DNA of 64,000 bases from Galaxea fascicularis. Its lineage: Eukaryota; Cnidaria; Anthozoa; Scleractinia; Euphylliidae. The position numbers and the translations under genes were made by a program. Positions within the stretch are counted from its first letter, which is position 1; each line of letters starts with the position of its first letter. Location: contig OX419347.1 of NCBI GenBank assembly GCA_948470475.1, positions 17,731,175-17,795,174 on the forward strand, written 5' to 3'. Under the pieces are notes generated by a model. The model did not search any database. It was given only the letters and a program-made list of their open reading frames with translations, and was not told where the DNA came from. This document shows positions 42,201 to 53,806 of this stretch, piece by piece.

Positions 42201-42974
42201 CGTCTTGCTAATCGCGGAAATGATGAACCTTCTTCGCATGAGAAAGAAGGTGATAGCTATTATTACACGACTACAGATGGGGAGAGCCCAGGGGAAAGTG
42301 AAATCCCTGGGAAATCCCACAGTACTTCCTCCCCTCAGGAAAAAGACAAAGAAGAGAGGACGCATGACTCATCGAATGAGTCCAATACATCAGAAAACAA
42401 AAGTGACAACGCGAAAAAAGATAACAAAACAGAAGACAAAATTCAACCACGCCCCAATTCACATGTTAGTTTAAAAGGTGTGACATTTGATGCCAGCAAT
42501 GACTATGATGAGGAGATTACTGGCGCTGAACCAACGTGGAAGTCGTCTGAAAACTTAAGTGACAACCGGAATCAAAGCGCGATAACTGTGGAACCTCGTT
42601 TAAGGTCGAAGAGTGAACTTGCTTCTAACGAGACACCGCCTTGCAAGAGAAGAAATGCTATTGGAGGAAAAAGTGCCACAGCCCTGCCGATCTCACCACT
42701 CGTGCGGTCTGATGATAGGCTTTGTAGAACGGCATCGAATGGGATTTCTGTAAAACCTAAAGAACCCCTGAGTGCGAGAAACTCTTATAACACAGACAGA
42801 AATTCTCAAGACTTAAAAGATTTACATCCCAAATTAGCTTCAATGTCGGCCCAACAGAGCAACAATGCACTGGAAACTGGAAACAAAGAAGAGGGAGATA
42901 GAGGAGAGTTTAGACTGTGTACAGTGGTTAGACCACCTAAAACAGATGTGCTACACAACACAACTCGCGTCTGA
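36226..42974 (+). CDS. Shaw/Kv3-type potassium channel, gene C
   Basis: Exons 36226-36792, 40703-41155 and 41508-42974 join in phase 0 to 828 residues. T1 (about 28-127) has the HX5CX20CC zinc site (HCPSDVC ... CCW). S4 (about 283-298) carries five Arg in regular spacing; the first canonical Arg is Phe and the usual Lys at position five is Arg. The filter TVGYGD is at 363-368; S6 reads ALPVSVIG instead of PVP. The short extra intron (41156-41507) falls between S5 and the pore helix and is absent from genes A, B and D. Exon 3 has two in-frame acceptors, giving AEK followed by PHQNTDF or by NTDF. The tail is about 430 residues, very polar, with Arg-rich RRRRR-like clusters and acidic stretches. 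It ends TTRV, a class I PDZ-ligand pattern, suggesting synaptic or membrane scaffolding (inference). A candidate poly(A) signal ATTAAA lies at 43848. Confidence 0.94.
38806..39014. mobile_element. MITE with TAGGGACCTTCAGATTTGAG ends
   Basis: TAGGGACCTTCAGATTTGAG at the left and CTCAAATCTGAAGGTCCCTA at the right are exact inverted copies. They enclose 209 bp with further inner pairing (GAGTACGAGTACGA against CTCGAACTCGATCTC). The TA at both edges may be the target duplication. It lies in intron 1 of Kv gene C. Confidence 0.85.
39946..40156. mobile_element. MITE family M1, copy 4
   Basis: The copy starts AGAGCGGTTTTCACTCTTCCG and retains GTAAAACCAAATACTGAGTAATTAC and AACCAATCAGAA blocks shared with copies 1-3. 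The right end near 40136-40156 is eroded. It is in intron 1 of Kv gene C. Confidence 0.65.
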
Positions 42975-45041
42975 ACCGATATTCACCCATATATGGTGGG
43001 CTGAATACCAGGTACTCAGGGGGTGCTGGTATGGAAAACCTCACCTTCCAGTGGAAGTGTAAACTGGGTTAAATGCATCATGCTCCAAGGATGGAAGTCG
43101 GAATAAAAATACCCAGGAACAGTATGTGAATGGAAATAGCCTTCCCAGTTTCCATAACAATTTATGGAAATCCTTTAACAAAGTTGGATCCACGAAAAAA
43201 AGCGGCAGTACAGGCAAATGACGCAAACGGAATAGTCGTTTTGTCTAAGATTGTAGAACTGGTAATTGGTGTCCATCTTAGAGAAACGTGCCCGTTTTGC
43301 CATTTCGAGTGAAAATTTAATCATTTTAGAGTTAATAACAACTAAAATTGCATTTGCGTCTGAGAATGAAAAACTTCAGACGGTTTTAGTCTTCAAGTGA
43401 CTATTAAAAAAGGTGTTTCGATGATGTTATCAACAGTATTTAAATTCATAGCATTTGACGCTAATTTAAGACTTCAATCAAAGATATCACAAAGAGCTTC
43501 CCATACACTTGGCCATACATTTGGTGGAGAGCGATTTGCTAATAGTAGAAGGTATTCATAGAATTTGTAGAAGAAATTTATATAAAATCAATTAATGTGT
43601 TGTAGATGTACTAGTCTTTTTGCTATGCATACCATAAATTGTTTTTCCTTTTCTTGCAATTTGATTAGAAACTATGCATAGTTTCATACATCGTGCTTAC
43701 ATCTTCTGATTATAGTCATACCAGACTCAAATATAATTTCAGCTGCTGAGGAATACTTTTTTGTAAGTTGTGCTGTTTGATATGTTGTACAGTGTATTTC
43801 TGAATTTTGAAACTGTGTAAATAACATTCTAAAGTGTGACGATTCACATTAAATGAAAGCTACTGAGAATCTCCTCCTTATTTCTCGACTTTAAACGTAG
43901 TGCACGTATTTTGTTACAACGGATTTGTTTTCCTTACAAAAAATATGGTCAAGTCTAAAATTTGAGAGGACCTTAAACATTTATTTATGTATGTTTCTTT
44001 TTTTAAGTTTAGAGAGACGAAAAGTTTAATTTTGGACGTTAAACGTTGTCACGTGAAAAGGTTATTCATTGGTTTTTTTTAAAGGATAAATTAACTAGTA
44101 AACATGAATATATTTCGCGTTTAGCCAGGTGGTTTCGCTATTTAAAATGCAAAGAGTCTGGATTTGAAAAAGCCAAAGTCAAGTTCTGAGTGACATAGCG
44201 CGCCACTCACATTACAGCAGTACAGCGGCAAGAAGTTATAGCCCGCCTTTTTGCTGTAAATAAACAGACATTTTGGTACAAAAACATATTTATAAGGTGT
44301 TCAGCACCACAGAAAACCTTGAAAGAAGTAGTGTGCTCTAGGAAGTATGAAGCATATGCTTTATATAAAATAGCTAGAATTACAAGAATATACGCATTGA
44401 TTTTTAAATTTAAAACGTGGCGTTTGTTGTTTGTTCTCTTGTTAATTCTGCTAAGAGATTTAAACGACCATGGCTACTAGAACAATGAATAAAATAATGA
44501 ATTCAATCATCCACTCCTTTTGAGGAGCTTTTCCGGGGTAAGGAAATACACAAAGACTGGAAACGAACATTAGGCATTCCTATCAATCAGCTCTAATTTG
44601 TACAAATTTCAATACAAAAGACCCTCCTATACCCCCACCCCCCCCCCCCTCCCTGCTTTGTCGAAAAAAAAGTCATTCATTTTGTGTCGAAAGTACAACA
44701 GTGTAAGAAATATCCAAGTCGCCCCAAGAGAATCGTAACTCAAACTTTTACTGCTACGTCATGTCTGTTTTAACGCTGATTGGCAGAACATTTGGTTTAT
44801 CTTTCGATATTAACTAAATATTTGATGACTGAATCTTGTATCTCTGACTTTTGCATTCGCTTTCTCCATGTTTTAAACTGAGTCGTTAACTATTGTGGAG
44901 AGATGAGTCAAACCCCATCTGATGAATTGCGCAAAATTTAACCATGTCGCATTACAAGTTTCAAATTCGATACTAACAAGACACGAAAAAATAATTTATT
45001 CTAGTTCGCAAATGATTTAAAAGACATTTGCGCCCTGTCAG
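42975..45041. other. intergenic region between Kv genes C and D
   Basis: Holds the 3' UTR of gene C and the upstream region of gene D. A C-rich run lies at about 44634-44652. No further gene or complete mobile element was seen. Confidence 0.5.
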
Positions 45042-48000
45042 ATGTTGCTAGGCAACGGGAGAAAGACAGGTGCAAATTTCGAAGTAATAACCTCGGATGA
45101 AAGCAAAAACAAATTTTGGAGAGAGAGAGGAGCAACAAAATTTGTGGCCATTTTCGATAAATTGACGCTTCGAATCTGTCCTGAACGTATTTGCAACAAC
45201 AACAGGAAAAATATGTCGCCTCTGGATAGGCGAGACACAAATCGCCGAGAAACTTTTAGCACAAAGAAAGAGCTCCGTGATCGAGTCCTCATTAACGTAG
45301 GCGGAAAACTTTTCGAGCCATACATTAGTACGCTTAAAAACATACCAGATATTCCACTCGCCAGGATTTTCGATAATCGAGCAAAACTTGACTATGATGC
45401 CGAGACGGGGGAATACTTTTTCGACCGCCATCCTGGAGTTTTTGCTCAAGTCTTGAACTATTTACAAACCGGCAAGCTGCATTGTCCCCGCAATATCTGT
45501 GGTCCTTTATTCGAGCAAGAACTCGCTTACTGGGGCTTGGACGAACAGCAGATGGAGTCGTGCTGTTGGCCAAATTACACAAAACACCGAGATGCTCAGG
45601 AAAATTTACAGGCGTTGGATTTCAGACCAAAATATGAAAGCGATGCAAATGAGCCGAGACGCGAGGGATTTTTCAATGATCCGAATTTGTCGTGGTGGCA
45701 AAAACACCAGCCTATAGTTTGGGAGATTCTGGATGACCCATATTCATCGTCAACTGCAAAGGTAAAGTTTTTCATTCTCAGTTTCTTTTACTTTTGTGAC
45801 ATAGTTAAAATTATATTACTGGCCTCATGTATAGAATACGAATGTACTCGAGTGCTTCAACCTCACTATCATTTGGAAGTTTCTACGCCAGCTTCAGCCG
45901 TCTTCTCCCAGATTTAGCCTTTGCATTTTAGATTAATTTGTACTTATGACTACCTAGAGTCTACTATCCTTTCTCGGACATGTTTAAGTTCAGTTTTTCG
46001 GACAGTTGCAGCTCTGTTTACTTTTTCTTCAATTCGCTGAAGCTAAAATCAAATCGTTGCTTATTAATTATGCGCATGTGCAAATGTTTTTTTTTTTATT
46101 TATGCAATGAGGAGAATAAGCAGAGGAACACAGTTTTCACGACCAAAACACGAATCTCTTCGCTTGCTTAAAACACAGAGGAGGCGGTGACATGCTGACC
46201 ATCCGCATATGTTTATCCATTGAGTGAATAAAGTTCATTATATACTAAACAGCGGAACAGGATAGCGTTTTTCGCGCGTTCTGGTTGGCTACTCAAACTT
46301 GGGATAGCAAGCGCTATTTAACTCTGAGCAACTCGCACGAAAATCATAATTGTTTACAGCAATAAATGAGTTCAAAATCATCATTTTTGAGCTCTATTAT
46401 CTCACTGTTTTGATATATACTAAAACGATTATTCACCTCAGTGTAGGTAGCCAGTAGTGGAAATTTACCTCGACGCTTCTCAGGTCGGTAAATATCCACC
46501 ACTAACCACAGAGGTTTTCAATTCGGACGGACAAATATCAGCCCTTGAATCTCCTTAGGCGACCATTGGACCTCAATCAATTTGTAAAGCCCAAAATCGT
46601 TTTTTACTTTCGGCTAAACACAGCACTGCATTTATAGCATGGCAGCTAATTAATCTAAAGGCCAGTCTGGTGTGCCTAGTCAGTAATAGATCTAGCAAGG
46701 TGGTGTCTGTTTCATTCTCTTACCTTCCCTTAGGTGTTTGCCTGGGTATCTCTAGCCTTCATTGTCACATCTATCTTTACGATATGCCTTTGGACTGTCG
46801 AGTTCTTCAAAGGAGTGAGATCTGTGACAGTTACAAGCAATGTTACTCACCCAGCAACCAACATGACACAAACGAACTACAGTAAGTGCAGCGATACAAT
46901 TTCCCTTAAAAACCTTTTTCTATCGGATTTTTTCCTACGATGCTTTGTTTCCTTCATGTGCTCAACCATTAAAATCCAGCCCTGTATGCTTTGCAGAACT
47001 GCGCAACACAGGGCTTAGAAAGAAAGGGTCTGAAAGGCAAAAATATTGTAGCCTGCAGGTACATTTGCAGGTACCATCTGAGACAGTATATTGCGCACTA
47101 TAAAACTGAGGAGCGTTCGATCATATCAAATAACTAGCATTTCATTGTTTATAACTGGTTTGACAGACTACCAGGCCTATGACTAGAGTATCTATACCAC
47201 GTGCCGACGTTACGCAAAAAAATAACTTGGCTATCATGATGAGTTCCGCTCAGGTTGTCGAATGCCATCACCACCGGTCCTGTTTCAGTGCTGTTTAGGA
47301 ATTCACTCACTCGAACGATCATACTTCACTTAGTTGAATCTCACTGGTTACCAGCATTTAAATTCCTCAAAGAGAGTTGACTCCAAAGAGATAGACACGT
47401 ATTATCTCCAGTGAACGAGAATCAGTTTCCCATTACGATGAGTAAGGATAAAATTAAGTAAAAGATAAAACGTGTTTGATACTTCTGTTGTAACAATACA
47501 CTTTTGTCTGTTTCAGCAACCAAAACAACTACAGAATACGTTGGTTCTCAGACTCCAATGGACGTGCTAACGATCACAGACTCGGTGTGCACAGGGTGGT
47601 TCACCTTGGAGTTCCTGTTGCGCCTGGTATTCTGTCCCAGTAAGCTTCAATTCGCAAAGAAGCTGCAAAACTGGATTGACCTGTTGGTTATCATACCTCT
47701 GTACCTTCTCCTGATGTTTGAGCGCACGTTGCTGATTGAAGTGCTAAATACAACTCGAGTGGTGCGCATCTTTCGTTTCTTCAAGCTGTTGTATGATCTA
47801 CAAATTCTTGGCAAGACGGTGAAGGCGAGCCGTTATCAGCTGTTTCTGCTGCTTTTAATTCTCCTCATTCCTGTCATTATCTTCTCCAGCCTTACTCTTT
47901 ATGCAGAGACAAACTGGGGAACAAAAGATTCTAAGTCCAAGTTCCACAGCCTTCCAAACTCAATGTGGTGGGGAATTATAACCATGACGACGGTAGGCTA

Positions 48001-48466
48001 CGGAGACATCGTCCCAGCATCCCTCGCGGGTAAGATAATCGGAGGAATCGCTTCAATTTGCGGTATCATCATTCTTTCCACGTCCGCGTCAGTGATTGGT
48101 AGCACTTTCTCACTGTATTACAACCTGGCTCAGGCACAGCTCAAGATTCCCAGAAAGAAACGAAGTTTTGAGGTCGAATGTCAGAGCTTGCCCACTGTGC
48201 TGGCATGCAGAACCAGTCAAACGGACTCCACGGTCATTTCCAACAATTCAGATAGCGGGTATCAGCGCTCTCCCAACCGACTTAAAATCGGCGATAGAAA
48301 CAGTTTTGTTTTCGACACAAACACTCCGCCGCTACCAAAGTCACCTTGCGCGTGCCGGGTATCCCAAGATCCTCCGGTTCCTCTAAAGCAGGTGACGTCG
48401 TCTCGTCCACCTGTGCCTCCTCTTACCAGAAAAGCAAGCATCAGACGAGACAGTATTCTTGTGTAA
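45042..48466 (+). CDS. divergent Shaw/Kv3-type channel, gene D, no PVP gate
   Basis: Exons 45042-45761, 46734-46881 and 47517-48466 join in frame (phase 0, phase 1) to 605 residues; an alternative ATG at 45213 gives 548. The zinc site HCPRNIC ... CCW is kept in T1, but the usual GG-RHETY and RLAW motifs read GGKLFEPY and PLARIFD. The S1-S2 loop, split by an intron, has three sequons (NVT, NMT, NYT). S4 (about 364-379) has Glu and Asn at the first two charge positions, then three Arg and a Lys. The filter TVGYGD (448-453) is intact. S6 reads LSTSASVIG at the site of PVP, so both prolines are gone. The tail is short (about 110 residues) and proline-rich. The intact filter argues for a living channel; the changed gate and sensor suggest a modifier subunit or one with unusual gating. 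Confidence 0.92.
46433..46516. repeat. foldback repeat
   Basis: In intron 1 of Kv gene D, the arms CACCTCAGTGTAGGTAGC / AGTAGTGGAAATTTACC and GGTAAATATCCACCACT / AACCACAGAGGT pair imperfectly around CTTCTCAGG. This is a short inverted-repeat element. Confidence 0.6.
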
Positions 48467-49074
48467 CTGACATTATCTCTCAAAACAGGCCCTTTATCTT
48501 TAACTCAGAGTGTAGCACCATCCAAGTACAAACCTTTAAAGAAGTGAACTGGATAATTCGAATTAAGTTACTGAAGACGAAGGGTCCTCTACAATTCAGT
48601 GCGCGTATCACTGGCTACACACATGGCTGACAATCGGGGCAAACTGAAAGCTATACCCAGTGTAGTATACCATGGGACTACAATGGCATTCTGCACAACG
48701 TCTTAATCACCCTTGCTACCTTTTACGCTTTCCGGATGACGTAAGAGTGGGTATCTTTGAGTAAGCATACACAACCAACTTCATGCATGACATCTGAAGT
48801 TTGACCGAGTTCTCACTGATCATCATGCAAAAGCTATATTTGTCAAAGGTAGCCATTCCTGGTTTCGAGTGTGTTTTAAGTGTTTTCAAACCAACTAGCA
48901 GAGAACGGCAGAAGCTGGAAGACACATAATGAAGTTCTGTAAAGCCGACAGAGAGAATCTTATAGAAACCATAACGACAATTTTTTATTGCTGTCTTAGG
49001 AGTAAACTCATTAAAGATTAAAGAACGAAAACTAACGTGTGTAGGGACGGAAGCGTTAACGTGAGCCGGTCCGG

Positions 49075-49315
49075 AAAAAGCCGCCCGGTCCGGCATCCGC
49101 CCGCATCCGCGCGCACCCGTCTGATGTATGTAATCGCGTCCTAAATTTTCAACACCTCGTGATCATATGATAAAATGCTTATTCACTGAGTAGGAGGGCC
49201 GGATGGGAAAATATTTGGCTCTCGGTTAGGAAGTACTGACAACGCTGCGGTCGGTCCGTAAGGCTTGAAGGCTCGAGCCTTATATTTTCCTGTACGGCTC
49301 TCCTAGTAAGTCAAT
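49075..49315. repeat. dispersed repeat related to 27.3-27.7 kb
   Basis: Contains CATATGATAAAATGCTTATT, the reverse complement of a word in the 27.3-27.7-kb repeat, and GC-rich flanks with GGTCCGG and CCGGTCC words. It is a second copy in opposite orientation. Confidence 0.5.
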
Positions 49316-49567
49316 TGCTACTTTGAAATTCTACGCGCTCGTCACATTTAGAGAAGCTTAGACAAAGGTTAAGTATTAATACCTGTATAAAGCTGGTAGA
49401 TCGCAAGGATAGCTTGAGGTTTTGGCCGGGTTGGTATTATCAAGACGTTAACGCCCAAAAGGGCTATTTTCCTTTGTTGTTTGAACTTGCACAGATATTT
49501 TAATTTTTCCTTCAAGCTCCGTTCACCAAAGAACGATTACTTTGAAGACATTGAACCACTTTTAATA

Positions 49568-50019
49568 GGGAGTTTAAGATTCTACGACGAGACGGCAACG
49601 AAAACGTCATTTCAAAATACAACTTCTCGTTTGTGTAACTCTTTCGAGATTATTCCAATTTGTTTAACATGAAAAATGCTGGCGAGCTGGCCAGCCAGGG
49701 CCTAAGTTACTATGAACGATGTTAAAGCAAAGAAAGAGAAAGAAAAAACATTTTGGTACATTACTTTGCCGTCCTCTGCGAAACAACAACGTGAAATGAC
49801 CAAATTCCGGGTTTTCTCGAGAACGTGAGTGTATGGTGACAAGTTTTTCTTTCTCTTTCTTTGTTTTAACATCGTTCACAGTAATTTAGACCCTGGACAG
49901 CTCACCAGCATTTTTCATGTTAAACAAATTGGAATAATCTCGAAAGAGTTACACAAACGAGAAGTTGTATTTTGAAATGACGTTTTCGTTGGCGTCGCGT
50001 CGTAGAATTTTAAACTCCC
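49568..50019. mobile_element. foldback MITE with about 180-bp inverted repeats
   Basis: The left arm from GGGAGTTTAAGATTCTACGA is repeated in reverse orientation ending CGTAGAATTTTAAACTCCC. Inner matching words include AACGAAAACGTCATTTC, AACTTCTCGTTTGTGTAAC, CGAGATTATTCCAATTTG and GCAAAGAAAGAGAAAG. The arms are about 95% alike. TAATA flanks both ends (49563-49567 and 50020-50024), a likely 5-bp target duplication. The arm similarity suggests fairly recent insertion. An older relative lies at 13916-14290. Confidence 0.9.
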
Positions 50020-53000
50020 TAATAACTCTCACTAGCAGACGTTTCTCTTCACCTAGTGCACAGAGATGATATCGGAATTTATCTGTGTGAGAGAGAGCTG
50101 ATTGGAGCTCTATATAATTCCATAAATAGTTTTAAAACTTACTAAGCACAGAAAGCCTTTATTGCAGCTGCCTTTTCTAGGGAGTAGACTATGTCACAAC
50201 AGCTTAGTTTCACTTGTACGTAATGAGAGGTGGTAGTGATTTTATGTTAGCTGTGTGTTAAATCAATTTTAAAACTACGTTGTAACGGGTTTGTTTTCAT
50301 GAATAGTGTCACCACCTCAATCAGTCTGATCCAACTTATACCTAATAGATGGCTGTTCACGGCCGATGATGTCTTTTTCGTGCATTCTACTCCGCACATG
50401 TATTCAGAGAAAACACAGATACTGTATACTGACAACCGACTTCAAATCAAGACAACTATAAAAAGAAACGATACGAGCAAAACCATACAAAACCATACAA
50501 GAGCTCAGAGTGGCTATATTGAGTCCAAGACATGACTTTTTAAGTCCTTTAACTTTCGGCCGTTAGAGATACCAGTAAGTTATACAACAACTAGTCCTTA
50601 AAAGTACCGTCCATTTCCTCAAGTCATACATTTGCACACGATTGGTCCAATCGCAAGTAGCTTGTATAAACCACCTCATTGAAATTAATACAATCGCATC
50701 GATTCTTTAACAATTCTTATCCTGAAAAGATAATCGACATAACTACAATGTCAATAAGTATGAGAAAATGAATAATGTTGAAAAAAGAATTAAAATATTA
50801 TAACTAAATTTGCAAGTAGCATCTAAGGGCTAGTTCTTTGTTCGCAAAATGTCGAACTACTCAAAGCTATCAACTTAAACAAAATAAGCGCATATAAATA
50901 TCAGCGCGTGAAGTTAACAATGTTGCCACACTAGACTTGACTCTACATTTTGGTAGAGTGGAAAGATTTCTCAGGCATTCCGTTTTCCACTTCAATTGCT
51001 GGGTTAGTGTGAACTCCATTCAAAGCGACATCTCCAAGATGTGGTTCAGTAGACTTGCCGTTTACCTTGGAGCAACGCTTCGCGGGTTGGTCGGCCTGGC
51101 AAGCTGGGTAGCGCAGGTCGTGGTTGTGTTCCATATGGTGCTCCATCTGGTATGTTGCAAACGGATATACCACCATTACTGCAAAGAAATCCTCCACTAT
51201 GTTACCATAGATATTGTACCTCTCGCGGATGGCATAGCGGACGGAAGTTCCGTAGGCAAAGAATATAAACAGCACCGTCCATGCAACATAGGATATTGCA
51301 CTGACAACCGGCTCCAGTGCCATTAGGATGATCCAAAGGTAAAATGGAACCGCTAACAACAGCCTGTACACCCATCTTTGGTGCTGCTTATTTCTGATCT
51401 TGTAGGCAGCATTCCCCATTGAGTACCACGGCGCAATAACGGCCAATAAAACCTTCCCCACGCTTCGTTTTGTTGGGCTGCTCAGAACTTCCAGAAGACT
51501 GGTGGTGAACTGTGGACCATGAGGATCAAGATCGCCGCCTTCCATCTTTACTGCACGCCATAATGCTACGCACATGAAGCACAGCAGTATGGTGTACGGG
51601 ACTCCAGAAGCTATCGACATGGACTGCAAAGCTACAAGCCCCTCTGTTCCTCCGGCATTAAGCAGTGCCGTAGCTGTTGCGCCTTCTGTCAAGGCCCAAA
51701 AGATGCGTTGAATAACAGGAGGTTCTGGATCACCATTGGCTGAGAGGCAGTCGATGACAAGGGAACCACTATCAGAACTGGTGACGAAATACAGGATGAC
51801 ACTGATCAGAGAGATTACAGATAGGAATGTTCCAAGGTCACCATACTGCTCCATGACATCAAACCACATGTCGTTCTTTCCTCGGCAGGACAAACGGTAA
51901 AGACCATTCCAGGACTCGGTAGATCCAGTTCCTCCTAGTTTGGAGGCGCAAGTGATGTTGGCAACTGCAGCATTACGCTCCATCCTCAAACCTGCACTTC
52001 CAAAAATGCAAAACCAGAAGAATGCGTACAAAATTGGCGCTGTCATCGTGCCATGGATGAACTCTCGGATGGTTCTTCCTTTGGAGATCTTCGCAATAAA
52101 CATGCCCACGAACGGAGACCAGGCGATCCACCAGCCCCAGTAGAAGATGGTCCAGTCATTCATCCATCGCTCAGCCTGCTTTCCGTCTGGAGCATTTCCG
52201 AGTTGTGCAAAGGCATCTGTGTGAAATCCAAGCTGTATGATCCACTGGATGTAGTAACCGACGCTCTGCACGTACACGTTCAATATGTGCCAAGTGTCAT
52301 CGGCAAACAAACCAACCATCATGATGAACATGCCAAGAGAGAAGCAGATCTCGCTTAGACGACGGATGCCAATTTTCAATCCACTCACGACTGACGCCGT
52401 GGCACAGGCTGTCACAGACCATATGATGATAATCTGGTTGGTGATTGAAAACTCGATAGATGGATTCAGTCGCTTGAAGCCGTTATTCATTTGCTGGACA
52501 CCAATCCCAAGACTGGTACATACGCCGAACATGGTACAGACCACAGAGAAAATATCAACAGCATCGCCTATCCAACCATAGATCTTGTCTCCGATAAGTG
52601 GATAGAAACAGGAGCGGATTGTCATCGGAAGGCCTTTTCTGTAACCCACGAAGGCGAGAAGGAGACCAACCACAACATAGACGATCCAGCCGTGGATACC
52701 CCAGTGAAACAGCGTCAGATTGATGGCATCCTGGGCTCGCTGGTTATCACTGTATCTAAATGTGGAAGAAAACAACATGGACCAATGACAATAAATTACT
52801 TACTACACATAAATCACAAGGGTAACGAAAATGATAAGTGTAATGAGTGATAATAATATTTACCTTCCCCAATAACGATTCCCATAGTTTCCAGGCTCAT
52901 AATGCCAGATAGGTTCGGCTGCAAAGGGAACGGAGAATCGCATTGAAATTTCATTACAAACTAATTTTCGTTCTCGGGATGTCTGACATCAAAATTACTA

Positions 53001-53806
53001 TGCACAAGAATCGAAGATGCAAAACGTCCAGCAAATGCGTTTAAGAAAAACCAAAAAGAAAGTATGTCCCTGTCCCACAAAAGACAGTCAGACACGATGA
53101 TAAATGTCACTTAACCCTTCTCTCGCACTCTCGATTGTGGAAGTGCACTACAGGGATTCAGACTGATTGAAGCCATTGGTCACATAGACAGTTCATTCAA
53201 TAACTTCGTAAAACACAATGCATTTTCATCGCAGTGTGAAACAAAAACTACTGTGTCAAGCAGAGAACAGTAGACAAGATTCACGAAATGAAGTTCAAGG
53301 TTGTTTCAGTTCAAATTTGAGTCTTAATTTTTGCTGCCGGCAGCGTTTCAGACAAATGATTAAAAAATAACTAGAGGCCGTAATGGCCTTCACTCGGGCT
53401 ATTCGAGTGGCAAATGGATGTTGTGGATGATATATATAAAATTATACATGTATTTTGTGACTCAAACTCGATTCGTTTAAGCATTGGGCTGCCTGTGTGA
53501 GTGCGTGCCGGCGGAAATAAACACGACAGGACCGTGGGAACACAAACAATTTAGTTTTCTGCTTTTCTGTGACAGACGTTTTAGCTTTTTCACTGGTATC
53601 CTACTGGGCTCGCGATCACAACGTCTTGATGGCACATGGCATTCACGGTTGTCGCCGGTTAAAATCATAACGAGATCTGAATTCCTTTCTATATTTTATT
53701 TTCACTAAGGCATCACGTTGATCATGTACAGATAACTGCATTGCCTTCTCAAATACCTCGCATTTTTCGAGTACATCCGACATTTGTGTTGACAAAACTG
53801 ATAAAC

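Larger units (their letters stand above)
48467..50942. other. intergenic region between Kv gene D and the BCCT locus
   Basis: The 3' UTRs of gene D and of the converging minus-strand BCCT copy lie here. It contains a dispersed repeat (49075-49315) and a complete MITE (49568-50019). No further gene is supported. Confidence 0.5.
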
